Source: Chromatium okenii (GTDB lineage: Bacteria; Pseudomonadota; Gammaproteobacteria; Chromatiales; Chromatiaceae). Taken from it: a stretch of 64,000 bases of DNA. Every line of letters begins with the position of its first letter. Within the stretch, counting starts at the first letter, position 1. A model generated the notes under the pieces. It had not been told where the DNA came from, made no database searches, and saw only the letters and a program-made list of their open reading frames with translations. The position numbers and the translations under genes are program-made. Location of the stretch: positions 496,001 through 560,000 of the forward strand of contig NZ_PPGH01000037.1 of assembly GCF_002958735.1 (NCBI RefSeq). Reading direction: 5' to 3'. Below are positions 38,373 through 49,118 of this stretch, one piece after another.

Positions 38373-39911
38373 ATGCCAGATTCCTACGTTGATCGAATTC
38401 TGAAAGCGCGAGTGTATGACGTTGCGCATGAAACCCCACTCACTCGCGCTCCGCAATTATCGGCGCGGCTGGGCAATACCGTATTCTTAAAACGCGAAGA
38501 TTTGCAGCCAGTTTTTTCATTCAAATTGCGCGGTGCGTATAATAAACTCATCAATTTAGATGTTGAGATTCGTGCTCGCGGCGTCATTGCGGCCAGCGCC
38601 GGTAATCATGCGCAAGGTGTCGCGCTCAGTGCGAAAAAACTTGGTATTCCGGCATTGATTGTCATGCCGCGCACCACGCCCGCAATTAAAGTACGTTCGG
38701 TGCGAGCGCATGGCGGTAAAGTGATTTTGCACGGCGATTCGTATGATGATGCCTATGCTCACGCAATGGAATTAGTGACTGAAAAACAATTAACCTTTAT
38801 TCATCCGTTTGATGATCCTGATGTCATTGCCGGACAAGGCACCATCGGTATGGAAATCCTGCGCCAGCATCCCGAACCACCAGCGGCAATCTTCGTGCCG
38901 GTTGGCGGCGGCGGCTTGATTGCTGGCATCGCTGCGTATGTTAAATGGTTGTATCCGCAAGTAAAAATTATCGGTGTTGAACCCGCCGAAGCGCCCACGC
39001 TCCACGCCGCGCTGGCGGTCGGTCGCCGCATTACGCTGCCGCGAGTGGGATTATTTGCCGATGGCGTGGCGGTGCGTTTAATTGGTGCGGAGACTTTTCG
39101 TATTGCCCGCGAGCGCGTCGATGAAGTGGTTTTAGTGAGCACCGATGAAATCTGCGCAGCAATTAAAGACATCTTTGATGATACTCGCGGCATTGCCGAA
39201 CCAGCAGGCGCATTAGCGGTCGCAGGATTAAAACGTTGGGTAGAAACAACCGGCATTCGTGACGCGCATTTAATCGCCATTGAAAGCGGCGCGAATATCA
39301 ATTTTGATCGCTTGCGCCATGTCGCCGAACGCGCTGAATTGGGCGAACATCGGGAAGCATTATTAGCGGTGGAAATTCCTGAACGTCCGGGCAGCTTTTT
39401 GAGCTTTTGTAAAACGATTGGCAAGCGTCAAATTACCGAATTTAATTATCGTTATGCCGATACGCAACGGGCGCAAGTTTTCGTTGGGATTGAATTGACG
39501 CGAGGCGATGAAGAACGCGCCGAGTTAATTGAAAAACTGATCGAAAAGCATTTCAAAGTATTGGATATGACCGATAATGAAACCGCCAAGCAGCATATTC
39601 GCTTTATGGTGGGCGGTCATGCACCGACGATTGAACACGAGACGCTGATTCGGTTTGAATTCCCAGAACGCCCCGGCGCATTATTGGATTTTTTAACCGG
39701 CTTGGGAAAACGCTGGAATATCAGTTTATTTCATTATCGCAATCACGGCGCAGCCTATGGGCGCGTGTTGATGGGCGCACAAATTCCACCACTTGAACAA
39801 CAGGATTTTCATCACGCTTTGGATGCGCTCGGTTATCGTTATTTTGATGAAACCGGCAATCCCGCTTATCAGATTTTTGCTGGCGGCAATGAGCCAGAGT
39901 CTGCGCTATAG
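38373..39911 (+). CDS. ilvA: Threonine ammonia-lyase, biosynthetic
   Basis: This 512-residue PLP enzyme turns threonine into 2-oxobutanoate, the first step of isoleucine synthesis. The catalytic domain has the PLP Lys in FSFKLRGAYNK, ASAGNHAQGVA, and the phosphate-binding VPVGGGGLIAGIA. The C-terminal ~180 residues form two ACT-like regulatory domains (LLAVEIPERPGSFLSF and IRFEFPERPGALLDFL), as in the isoleucine-inhibited enzyme; both carry the ERPG motif. It is complete and appears to be transcribed alone. Confidence 0.95.
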   Translation: MPDSYVDRILKARVYDVAHETPLTRAPQLSARLGNTVFLKREDLQPVFSFKLRGAYNKLINLDVEIRARGVIAASAGNHAQGVALSAKKLGIPALIVMPRTTPAIKVRSVRAHGGKVILHGDSYDDAYAHAMELVTEKQLTFIHPFDDPDVIAGQGTIGMEILRQHPEPPAAIFVPVGGGGLIAGIAAYVKWLYPQVKIIGVEPAEAPTLHAALAVGRRITLPRVGLFADGVAVRLIGAETFRIARERVDEVVLVSTDEICAAIKDIFDDTRGIAEPAGALAVAGLKRWVETTGIRDAHLIAIESGANINFDRLRHVAERAELGEHREALLAVEIPERPGSFLSFCKTIGKRQITEFNYRYADTQRAQVFVGIELTRGDEERAELIEKLIEKHFKVLDMTDNETAKQHIRFMVGGHAPTIEHETLIRFEFPERPGALLDFLTGLGKRWNISLFHYRNHGAAYGRVLMGAQIPPLEQQDFHHALDALGYRYFDETGNPAYQIFAGGNEPESAL

Positions 39912-39953
39912 AATTCGCGGCAGTGTCCAATTGATTGAATACGCAATTGACAC

Positions 39954-41258
<1,305 letters not shown>

Positions 41259-41269
41259 GGAATTGCGTG

Positions 41270-41908
41270 ATGAATCTCAACGCACCATTAACGATTGCGC
41301 TGTCGAAAGGGCGCATTTTTGAGCAGACGCTGCCGCTGCTCGCACACGCGGGAATTGCGCCGCTCGATGATCCTGAAACCAGCCGCAAATTGATTTTAGA
41401 AACGACCAATCCGCAGGTGCGTTTCGTCATCATCCGCGCCAGCGACGTGCCGACGTATGTTGAATACGGCGCGGCCGATCTCGGCGTGGCGGGAAAAGAT
41501 GTGCTGCTCGAACACGGCGGCGACGGGCTGTACGAACCGCTTGATCTCGGCATCGCCCGCTGTCGGCTGATGGTCGCCGGTCGCCCCGACCTGCCAGAAC
41601 CGAGCAATCGTCGCCTGCGCATCGCCACCAAATACGTTCACAGCGCCGAGCGTTATTTCGCCGCCAAAGGGCAACAGGTTGAAATCATTAAACTTTACGG
41701 GTCGATGGAACTCGCGCCGCTGGTCGGGCTGGCGGATGTGATCGTCGATTTGGTGGAGAGCGGCAGCACCTTGAAAGCCAACGGACTGGTGCCGCTCGAA
41801 CACATCGCCGACATCAGCTCGCGGCTGGTGGTGAATAAAGCGAGTTGGAAAATGAAACATGAAGCGGTGACGGCATTGCTGGCGCTGCTGCGCGAGGTGG
41901 TGGGTTAA
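41270..41908 (+). CDS. hisG: ATP phosphoribosyltransferase, short form
   Basis: HisG starts histidine synthesis from ATP and PRPP. The 212-residue protein lacks the C-terminal ACT-like domain, so it belongs to the short HisG-S form, which normally needs HisZ (a HisRS-like regulatory subunit); hisZ is not in this window. Motifs: [33 protein letters not shown], and [22 protein letters not shown] at 41255 overlaps the murA stop, but GAGG sits nine bases before the ATG at 41270. The commonly following hisD is absent. Confidence 0.93.
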   Translation: MNLNAPLTIALSKGRIFEQTLPLLAHAGIAPLDDPETSRKLILETTNPQVRFVIIRASDVPTYVEYGAADLGVAGKDVLLEHGGDGLYEPLDLGIARCRLMVAGRPDLPEPSNRRLRIATKYVHSAERYFAAKGQQVEIIKLYGSMELAPLVGLADVIVDLVESGSTLKANGLVPLEHIADISSRLVVNKASWKMKHEAVTALLALLREVVG

Positions 41909-41920
41909 ATCGGATTATTG

Positions 41921-41950
41921 AATTGGGTTGTTAATAGCGGCAACCCAATT
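41921..41950. repeat. Dispersed hairpin repeat, copy 3 (GTTGGGTTG type)
   Basis: A 10-bp perfect stem AATTGGGTTG/CAACCCAATT with a ten-base loop follows hisG. The GGGTTG/CAACCC core is shared with the hairpins at 23833 and 38210. It may end the murA-hisG transcript. Confidence 0.7.
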
Positions 41951-41987
41951 TACGGTGCTCATCAATTTCTTTCTATAGGATGTTGAC

Positions 41988-43658
41988 ATGGCTTCTATTA
42001 TTTCAATGATGTCTCCTACAAAAATTGCGGCTCTGACCACCGCGCAGATCGCTGGCTTACAAACTGCAGATATCGCCGCAATGAGTCCTGAACAGTTTGC
42101 GGCGCTGATGCCCGAACAGACTGCGGCACTATCAACCGCAGCGATTGCGGTCTTGAATGCCGCACAACTAGCTGCGTTCGATACCGAAGATATTGCTGCG
42201 TTGACCGCAACACAAATTCCGGCAATTTCTATTGAAGTTATTCCCAGTCTGACCACGACGCAGATTTCCGCACTGAATTCTCATGCGATTCAAGGTCTAA
42301 CCGCCGCGCAGATTGATACGATGTCTGACGAACAATTAGTGGCATTGGATTTTAGTGGCGGCGGTGGAGCCTCAGACAATCACGCCCCTACTGCCAGCAA
42401 CCAAACGCTTACCACCAGCGCCAATGTCGCCACGATCCTGACGCTTGCCGACTTTGGATTTAGCGACGCCGATCCCCGCGACACCCTGCAATCCGTCACC
42501 ATCACCAGCTTGCCAGCGACCGGCAGCCTTACGTTGGATGGCGCAGCAGTCACCCGCAATCAAGAAATCACCGCCACTGATATTGCTGCCGATGGTTTGG
42601 TCTTTACTGCTCCGCCCAGCGGCAAGGTAAATTTCAGTTTCAAAGTCAGTGATGGCGTCGCGCTATCTACTTCGACCGCCACGCTTACTTTCAACATTGA
42701 AGCGGCGCTTGAGAATTTGATTATCGGCACGACTGGCAATGACACGCTGAAAAGCGATACCAAAGTCGCTAGTAACGATCTATTAAGCGGCTTGGCGGGC
42801 AACGACAAATTATCCAGTTTTGCCGGCAACGACACGCTTGATGGTGGAACTGGCAATGACATTCTCGACGGCGGCGCAGGTGCCGATAGCATGATTGGCG
42901 GGGCAGGTAATGACATTTATTTCGTTGATAACATTGACGATGTGGTGGTCGAAACCGGCGCGGGTGGCATCGATATAGTTGCCAGCAGTCTGCCCAGCTA
43001 CACCTTGGTTGCCAATGTTGAAAACGGACGCATTGCTAGACCCGGAGCCTCTGATCTCACCGGCAATGCGCTTAATAACGTTTTGACTGTGAGCGCAGGC
43101 AATAACGTCATTGACGGCGGTGCGGGCATTGATACGGTTGTTTACAACACGGCAATGAAAGCCGTTACTGTTAGCCTCGCTATCACTGCAACACAAATCA
43201 CTGGCGGCTCTGGAAATGATCGCTTGATTGCAATTGAAAACCTCACTGGCTCACATTTCGATGACACATTAACTGGTAGCAATGGCGCGAATATGCTGGC
43301 TGGCAATGGTGGCAATGATAAGCTGACCGGTGGTGCAGAAATTGACACCTTCCGTTTTGATAGTGTGCTCAAAGCCGGCAACGTTGATACCATTACTGAT
43401 TTCAGTCATGCTTATGATGTAATCGAATTAGATAACGCGATTTTTACCCGATTAAAAACGACTGGCGGGCTTGATGCAGACAATTTCTATGCCAATACCA
43501 CCGGCATTGCTAAAGACGCTAATGATTTTATTGTGTATGACACCGATAACGGCAATCTGTGGTATGACGCTGACGGTTCCGGCGGTGCTGCTGCAATTCA
43601 ATTTGCCATCATTTCCGGCGCTCCACAACTAGACGCTGCTGATTTCGTTATTATGTGA
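41988..43658 (+). CDS. RTX-type calcium-binding protein with N-terminal octapeptide repeats
   Basis: This 556-residue protein has no Sec signal peptide and is probably exported by a type I system through its C-terminal end. Residues ~8-120 are about fourteen tandem octapeptides of pattern L-[TS]-x-x-Q-I-A-A (LTTAQIAG, LSTAAIAV, LTATQIPA and others). Residues ~125-240 resemble an Ig/cadherin-like repeat domain (APTASNQTLTTS, LVFTAPPSG, FSFKVSDG). RTX nonapeptides follow (GGTGNDILDGGAGADSMIGG, GGNDKLTGG) and bind calcium in a beta roll. The end, FRFDSVLKAGNVDTITDF, is the usual post-RTX block. AGGA precedes the ATG. No type I transporter genes are nearby. Its function (adhesin, S-layer, enzyme-free) is unknown. 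Confidence 0.85.
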   Translation: MASIISMMSPTKIAALTTAQIAGLQTADIAAMSPEQFAALMPEQTAALSTAAIAVLNAAQLAAFDTEDIAALTATQIPAISIEVIPSLTTTQISALNSHAIQGLTAAQIDTMSDEQLVALDFSGGGGASDNHAPTASNQTLTTSANVATILTLADFGFSDADPRDTLQSVTITSLPATGSLTLDGAAVTRNQEITATDIAADGLVFTAPPSGKVNFSFKVSDGVALSTSTATLTFNIEAALENLIIGTTGNDTLKSDTKVASNDLLSGLAGNDKLSSFAGNDTLDGGTGNDILDGGAGADSMIGGAGNDIYFVDNIDDVVVETGAGGIDIVASSLPSYTLVANVENGRIARPGASDLTGNALNNVLTVSAGNNVIDGGAGIDTVVYNTAMKAVTVSLAITATQITGGSGNDRLIAIENLTGSHFDDTLTGSNGANMLAGNGGNDKLTGGAEIDTFRFDSVLKAGNVDTITDFSHAYDVIELDNAIFTRLKTTGGLDADNFYANTTGIAKDANDFIVYDTDNGNLWYDADGSGGAAAIQFAIISGAPQLDAADFVIM

Positions 43659-43681
43659 GAATTAGGATAAAAAAATTGTCA

Positions 43682-43715
43682 GTTGTCAGTAAAAAATAGC
43701 GTCGTTACTGACAAC
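43682..43715. repeat. Perfect inverted repeat upstream of hoxU
   Basis: GTTGTCAGTAA (43682-43692) and its exact reverse complement (43705-43715) flank a 12-base loop. It shares the TGACAAC word with the heptamer repeat before murA. It could form a hairpin at the end of the RTX transcript or in the hox leader. Confidence 0.75.
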
Positions 43716-43762
43716 CTACAACTAAATCAATCATTTATGTGTTTAACTGCGGACAACAATAA

Positions 43763-44494
43763 ATGGCACAACCTACTACCACTCTGAATATTCGCGTCGT
43801 CACGCTCCGTATTGACGAGCGCGATCTTTCCGCCCGCGAAGATGAAACGATCATTGACGTGTGCCGCGAAAACCACATTCCCATTCCCAGTTTATGCCAC
43901 CTCGACGGGCTTTCCGTGTGGGGTGGCTGTCGGCTGTGCATGGTTGAATTGGAAGGACAAAACCGCTTATTTGCTGCCTGCTCCACCCGTGTCGCTGAAG
44001 GAATGCGCATTCACACCCAAAGCGCAAAGCTCCAGCGTTATCGCCGCACGATTCTTGAATTGCTGTTTGCCGAACGCAATCACGTCTGCGCAGTGTGCGT
44101 CTCCAATGGGCACTGCGAACTGCAATGGCTGGCGCAACAATGCGGCGTTGATCACGTCCGCGTTCCGTACCGACAAGCCGCTTATCCAGTTGATAGTTCA
44201 CATGAAATGTTCCGGCTTGATCACAACCGCTGCATTCTCTGCACCCGCTGCGTGCGCGTCTGCGACGAAATCGAAGGCGCACACACTTGGGACGTGATGG
44301 GACGCGGCACCGATTGTCGCGTCATCACTGATTTAGCGCAGCCGTGGGGCAGCAGCGACACCTGCACCAGTTGCGGCAAATGCGTTCAGGTGTGCCCGAC
44401 TGGAGCACTGGTAAAACAGGGCACTTCAGTTGGAGAAATGGTTAAGGATCAACACTTTTTACCGATTCTCGCTCGCCGGAGACATGCCCAATGA
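43763..44494 (+). CDS. hoxU: NAD-reducing hydrogenase diaphorase small subunit HoxU
   Basis: This 243-residue iron-sulfur protein belongs to bidirectional [NiFe] hydrogenase Hox complexes, where it passes electrons between the hydrogenase and diaphorase modules. The N-terminal 2Fe-2S domain has [15 protein letters not shown], followed by the Cys/His set in [18 protein letters not shown] and two ferredoxin-like 4Fe-4S motifs, [13 protein letters not shown] and [16 protein letters not shown]. It overlaps hoxY by four bases. The hoxE, hoxF and hoxH genes, normally beside it, are not in this window. Confidence 0.92.
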   Translation: MAQPTTTLNIRVVTLRIDERDLSAREDETIIDVCRENHIPIPSLCHLDGLSVWGGCRLCMVELEGQNRLFAACSTRVAEGMRIHTQSAKLQRYRRTILELLFAERNHVCAVCVSNGHCELQWLAQQCGVDHVRVPYRQAAYPVDSSHEMFRLDHNRCILCTRCVRVCDEIEGAHTWDVMGRGTDCRVITDLAQPWGSSDTCTSCGKCVQVCPTGALVKQGTSVGEMVKDQHFLPILARRRHAQ

Positions 44495-45030
44495 ACAACG
44501 CAAAAATTACGGTTGCCACTGCGTGGCTTGATGGTTGCTCAGGTTGCCACATGTCATTTTTAGATATGGATCAACGTCTTGTGGAGCTGGCGCAGTTGAT
44601 CGACATCGTTTACAGCCCGCTGGTGGATGCCAAGGAATTACCAGAAACCGTCGATGTCGGAATTTTGGAAGGTTCAATCAGTTCTGAGGATGATCTGGAA
44701 AAAGCGCAGCAGTTTCGGAAACACTGCAAGTTATTGATTAGTTTGGGTGATTGCGCCGTGACTGGCAACGTCCCAGCGCTGCGCAATCATTTCAAACTGG
44801 CTGACGTGTTGAATCGCGCTTACCACGAAAACGTCACGCTACAGCCGCAGATTCCGACTCGCGGCGTACCGGCACTGCGCGTTCCAGTCAAACCGATTCA
44901 TGGCGAAGTCGCAGTGGATGTCTTCATTCCCGGCTGTCCGCCGAGCGCCGAGGCGATTTGGTATGTGTTAAGCGAATTGATTGCGGGAAGAATGCCGGAA
45001 CCCAGCACGGTGACACGTTTCGGAGCTTGA
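44491..45030 (+). CDS. hoxY: NAD-reducing hydrogenase small subunit HoxY
   Basis: This 179-residue protein is the small subunit of the Hox [NiFe] hydrogenase and binds the proximal 4Fe-4S cluster. Cys ligands are visible in [20 protein letters not shown] and [10 protein letters not shown]. It is complete in length for the family. In complete hox operons hoxY is followed by hoxH, the nickel-iron subunit; here a tRNA gene and ribBA follow instead. Either hoxH lies elsewhere or the enzyme is incomplete. Confidence 0.92.
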   Translation: MNNAKITVATAWLDGCSGCHMSFLDMDQRLVELAQLIDIVYSPLVDAKELPETVDVGILEGSISSEDDLEKAQQFRKHCKLLISLGDCAVTGNVPALRNHFKLADVLNRAYHENVTLQPQIPTRGVPALRVPVKPIHGEVAVDVFIPGCPPSAEAIWYVLSELIAGRMPEPSTVTRFGA

Positions 45031-45089
45031 TTGAATGCGGTGTGGAATTGCGTTTGTGCTGCGGAATTGAAGTATTGAAATCAACTGGT

Positions 45090-45174
<85 letters not shown>

Positions 45175-45359
45175 ATGTCCTGCATCTTACAAGGCTTGCG
45201 CGAAAAATGGTATCACGGCGCAGAGATTTAGCGTTATCAAATTGATTTTTAAGGCTTAAATAAGCGCAGTTGTCGTCATTATGAGCGCGTTTGGCATGAT
45301 GAACTGAAGCAGTATTTGTTAGACTCACCGGCATTTCCCGCAAACGATATTCCACAGTT

Positions 45360-46203
45360 ATGAGCAGTTCCGGCTTAAATAGCATCGAAGACATCATCGC
45401 TGACCTGCGCTTGGGGCGGATGGTAGTCATCATGGACGACGAAGATCGTGAAAATGAAGGAGATTTATTGCTAGCTGCCGACTGCGTGACGCCAGAAGCA
45501 GTGAACTTTATGGCGAAATACGGGCGCGGACTCATTTGCTTGACGCTGACCAAAGATCGTTGCGAACGCCTGCGACTGCCGCTGATGGTCAGTGACAACC
45601 AAGCCGCGCATTCCACTGCATTTACCGTGTCCATCGAAGCCGCGCAGGGTGTCACCACCGGCATTTCTGCGGCAGATCGCGCCGTCACGATTCGCGCCGC
45701 CAGTTGCTGCCAACGCAGCCCCAAAGACCTCGTGCAACCCGGACACATTTTCCCGTTAATGGCGCAACCCGGCGGCGTGTTGGTTCGCGCCGGTCACACC
45801 GAAGCCGGTTGCGATTTGGCACGTTTGGCCGGATTCAGTCCGCAGCAGCATTGTCGAAATTCTCAATGAAGACGGCAGCATGGCGCGGCGACCCGATTTA
45901 GAAGTATTTGCGCAAACGCACGGCTTAAAAATCGGCACCATTGCTGATCTTATTCAATACCGCGTCCGCCATGAAAAAGCAGTATTGCGCGAATGCGTAT
46001 GTGAATTACCTACAGCCGAAGGCGTATTTCAACTCATTGCCTATCGTGACAGCATTGATAACGAATTGCATTTAGCATTAACGCTCGGTGAAATTCGTCC
46101 CGACCGCCCAACACTGGTGCGCGTTCATTTACAAAATACGCTATGCGATCTATTTGAAACCGTGCATTCAACTTGCGGCTGGCCATTGCGTGATGTCATG
46201 TGA
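45360..46203 (+). pseudogene. ribBA: RibBA-like 3,4-dihydroxy-2-butanone-4-phosphate synthase, frameshifted and truncated
   Basis: The gene encodes DHBP synthase of riboflavin synthesis with a C-terminal GTP cyclohydrolase II-like domain. The first part has the DHBPS motif [12 protein letters not shown] and [14 protein letters not shown]. At about 45842 the frame breaks: FSP is followed by out-of-frame residues, while the +1 frame continues [21 protein letters not shown]. The second part ends at HSTCGWPLRDVM, where normal relatives continue about 30 more residues; the very next codons are nusB. The cyclohydrolase half lacks the zinc Cys set, as in gammaproteobacterial degenerate forms. Whether the break is biological or an assembly error is open. 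Confidence 0.82.
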
Positions 46204-46423
46204 TCCAGTGGAAATGGCGATTTTGCGGCTCGGCGCATTTGAGATTTTATTCTCCGATAACATTCCCGACCGCGTCGCCATCAATGAAGCAGTGGAATTA
46301 ACCAAATTGCTCGGCGCATTTGAAGGGCATAAATATGTCAATGGCGTATTAGATAAAATCGCCCGTCATCACGCATTAAAAGTAGATCAAGCGCGACGCG
46401 CAGCGCCAGCCGTCGATGAATAA
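46202..46423 (+). pseudogene. nusB: 3' fragment of nusB
   Basis: About 73 codons encode the C-terminal third of the antitermination factor NusB: DPVEMAILRLGAFEILFSD, VAINEAVELTKLLG and HKYVNGVLDKIARHH. The N-terminal ~80 residues are missing. The fragment abuts ribBA directly, and the expected ribH gene between them is absent. It precedes thiL, its normal neighbour. NusB is usually needed, so a real genome of this organism should have an intact copy; the fragment may mark a misassembly. Confidence 0.85.
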
Positions 46424-46429
46424 ATCAAT

Positions 46430-47391
46430 ATGTCCGAATTCGATTTAATTCGTCGTTTCTTTGCCGACCTTGGCGCAGCACGCGCCGATGTCGCGCTCGG
46501 CGTGGGCGACGACTGCGCTCTGCTCAATGTTCCGGCTGGGCAGCAGTTGGCGGTCAGCATCGACACGCTGTCGGCTGGTGTGCACTTTTTCCCGGACTGC
46601 GATCCAGTCGCCGTGGGGCACAAGGCACTGGCGGTCGGTCTCAGCGATTTGGCAGCGATGGGCGCACAACCGGCGTGGGCAACGCTGGCACTGACGTTGC
46701 CGACCGCAGAACTTGCGTGGATTGAAGGCTTTAGCGCTGGATTTGCGGCGCTCGCCACCGCGCACGGCGTTCAATTAGTTGGCGGCGATACGACTCGCGG
46801 CGCGTTGAGCGTCACCGTGCAAGTGCATGGTTTTATTCCAAAAGGCGAGGCAGTGCGGCGCAGCGGGGCGCAAGTGGATGATGTGATTTGCGTCAGCGGC
46901 ACGCTCGGCGATGCGGGACTGGCGCTGCGCGGGCTGCGGGCGGGAACGGCAGTGGCGGCGGAATTGCGGCAGCGTTTGGAATATCCGATGCCGCGAGTCG
47001 CGCTGGGATTGGGATTGCGCGGAGTGGCGACTGCGATGATTGATCTGTCCGACGGGCTGGCGGGCGATCTGGGGCACATTTTGTCGGCATCCAACGTGGG
47101 CGCAGAGCTGGCGCTGGAACAATTGCCGTTGTCGCCACCAGTCGCTGAATTCATCGCCCAAACTGGCGACTGGGCGCTGCCGCTCGCTGCTGGCGATGAT
47201 TACGAACTGTGTTTTTGTGTCCCTGCTGCTCGGCTCGCTGCAGCGCAGGCAATCGCCGCGCAATGTGCTTGTGCCATTCATCCCATTGGACAAATTTGCG
47301 CTGCTGCGGATTAAAATGTGTATTACCAAATGGCGGACAGTGGACAATAACGCGCCGCAGTTTCGATCATTTTGCTGTTGATTGCGCTTGA
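46430..47391 (+). CDS. thiL: Thiamine-monophosphate kinase ThiL, one-base frameshift near the end
   Basis: ThiL phosphorylates thiamine phosphate to the cofactor thiamine diphosphate. The main frame shows MSEFDLIRRFF, GVGDDCALLNV with metal-binding Asp residues, SIDTLSAGVHF, LVGGDTTRG and MIDLSDGLAGDL. It stops at 47314 after GQICAAAD, but the next frame continues GLKCVLPNGGQW and ends SFDHFAVDCA, the expected ThiL C terminus (G-[FY]-DHF). A missing G in a short G run near 47309 restores the frame. So this gene is intact except for one base, which is likely a sequencing or assembly error. Confidence 0.85.
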
Positions 47392-47478
47392 ATAAGACAA
47401 ACACTCAAATCTGTGTTGTATTGAAAAAGCAGACTATGCTATCGACATCTCGATTCCTAACGTCCGGCACAACATTCC

Positions 47479-49118
47479 ATGACCCAAGAACCCACGCGCT
47501 CGCCAGCGCCATCGGTTGAATTGGCGACCGAATTAGTTACTCCACCGCCAACGCTCGAATTGGCAACTGAAATCGCGCCGCATCCACCTGCGCCAGCAGC
47601 ATTCACCACCGAAATCGCGCCACCGACCGCAGTCGTTCCTACCGAATTGCCGACGCAATTAACACCAGCGCCAGCCGTGGGCGACGGCATTCCGCCGGAA
47701 ACGCTCATCATTAACACTTATCAAATCAAACGCTTGCTCGGTGGCGGCGGCATGGGCGAAGTCTATCTGGCGCGTCACGCCGGACTCGGCACCGAACACG
47801 CAATCAAAGTCATTCGCCCGTCGATGGGCGACAACACGCAAGTGATGGATTTGTTTTACCGCGAGGCGCGAGTGCTGCGCGGAGTGCGTCACGATGCAGT
47901 GGTGAATTACGACGGTTTCGTCCGCGATGCGCAGGGGCGCGATTATCTGGTGATGGAATATGTCGAAGGCATTCCGCTGTCGGATCGACTCAAACACCAG
48001 CCGTTGACCGTTGCCGAAGTGCTGACGCTGCGCGACCGCCTGTGTGCGGGATTGCGCTGCGCATCATCAGGGCGCAGTGCATCGTGATTTGTCGCCCGAC
48101 AACGTGATTTTGCCAAATGGTGAAATTGCCGCAGCCAAACTGATTGATTTCGGGCTGTGCAAACTGACCGATCCCGAACAAAAAACCATCGTCGGCACTG
48201 CCTTTGCCGGCAAATACGCTACGCCGCGCCGGAGCAATTCGGCATGTTCGGCGGCGTGGTCGATGCGCGAACTGATATTTACAGCCTCGGTTTGGTGCTG
48301 GTCGCTGCTGCCACTGGGCAGCCGCTGGACATGGGCAGCGATTTCATGGATGCACTGCGTTTCGTCAAAAGTGCCTGATTTAAGTGCGGTTTCACCGGCA
48401 CTGCGCGAATGGTTGCAGTGATGCTGCAACCAGACCCAGCAGCGCGTCCAGAAAGTGTGGAAACGTTGGTGGAACGCTGGCCGGCAAAGACGATGCTGGC
48501 GGCGCAACCGACCACGACTGGGAAAACGCCGGATGAAACGGCATGGGCGCGTGGGTTACTCGGCACGAACCGAAAACGCCCGTGGTCGGCGCTGGCTGCT
48601 GGCAGTTGGCGCGGCGCTCGTTTTAGCGGGAATAAGTGCTAGTTTTTATTGGATATTGCGTCCGCTCGATACGCCGTTAGTCGCCACGCCTGCGCCCGTG
48701 GTTTCTGCACCAGTCACGCCAATCGTGACCACACCGCCGGTCGCAGCAACTGATGAGCTAGATGCGCTGATACAAGCTGGGCGGTTGGAAGATGCAGCGG
48801 CACTGGTGCAAACGCGGTATGCGGCGGGCAATCCGCCAGCGCCGATGCAAAGTCGGGCGCTGATTGAACGGTTGGGTGCGGCGAATAAACGCGATGCAGC
48901 GTTCACCTTGATTCGGCTGCTGGCGAACAATCGACGGCGCTGCTTGTTTAACGCTCGGCGAATTTTACGATCCAAATCATTGGTCTGCGGCGACTTCGCC
49001 CTTTTCCAAACCGAACCTTGAAAAAGCCCGCGACTGGTATCAACGCGCTGCGGAGTTGGGCATTGCTGCCGCGAGCGAGCGGTTAAATGCGTTGTCTGCA
49101 ACGGAGAATCCGCGATGA
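47479..49118 (+). pseudogene. Membrane Ser/Thr protein kinase with Sel1-like tail, multiply frameshifted
   Basis: In pieces, the gene encodes a Hanks-type kinase: a Pro/Thr-rich N terminus, the glycine loop LLGGGGMGEVYLAR, AIKVI with the ATP Lys, HRDLSPDNVIL, LIDFGLCK and YAAPEQ. It then has one membrane span (WLLAVGAALVLAGISAS) and a Sel1/TPR-like periplasmic tail (ARDWYQRAAELGIAAASERL). At least five frame changes fall near 48055, 48222, 48378, 48540 and 48940. All kinase motifs survive in one frame or another, so decay is recent or the breaks are sequencing errors. Its ATGA overlap with the vWA gene places it first in a locus of seven genes. Confidence 0.8.

Noticed and set aside
42016..43393. 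Minus-strand ORFs across the RTX gene
   Set aside because: Repetitive Ser/Ala/Pro-rich translations are the complement of RTX and octapeptide repeats.
45175..45359. FMN riboswitch before ribBA
   Set aside because: None of the conserved FMN-box blocks (AGGGGCGGGGTGAAATTCCC-like) is present in the leader.
47990..48507. Minus-strand ORFs opposite the kinase gene
   Set aside because: They are shadows of GC-rich plus-strand coding sequence that carries clear kinase motifs.
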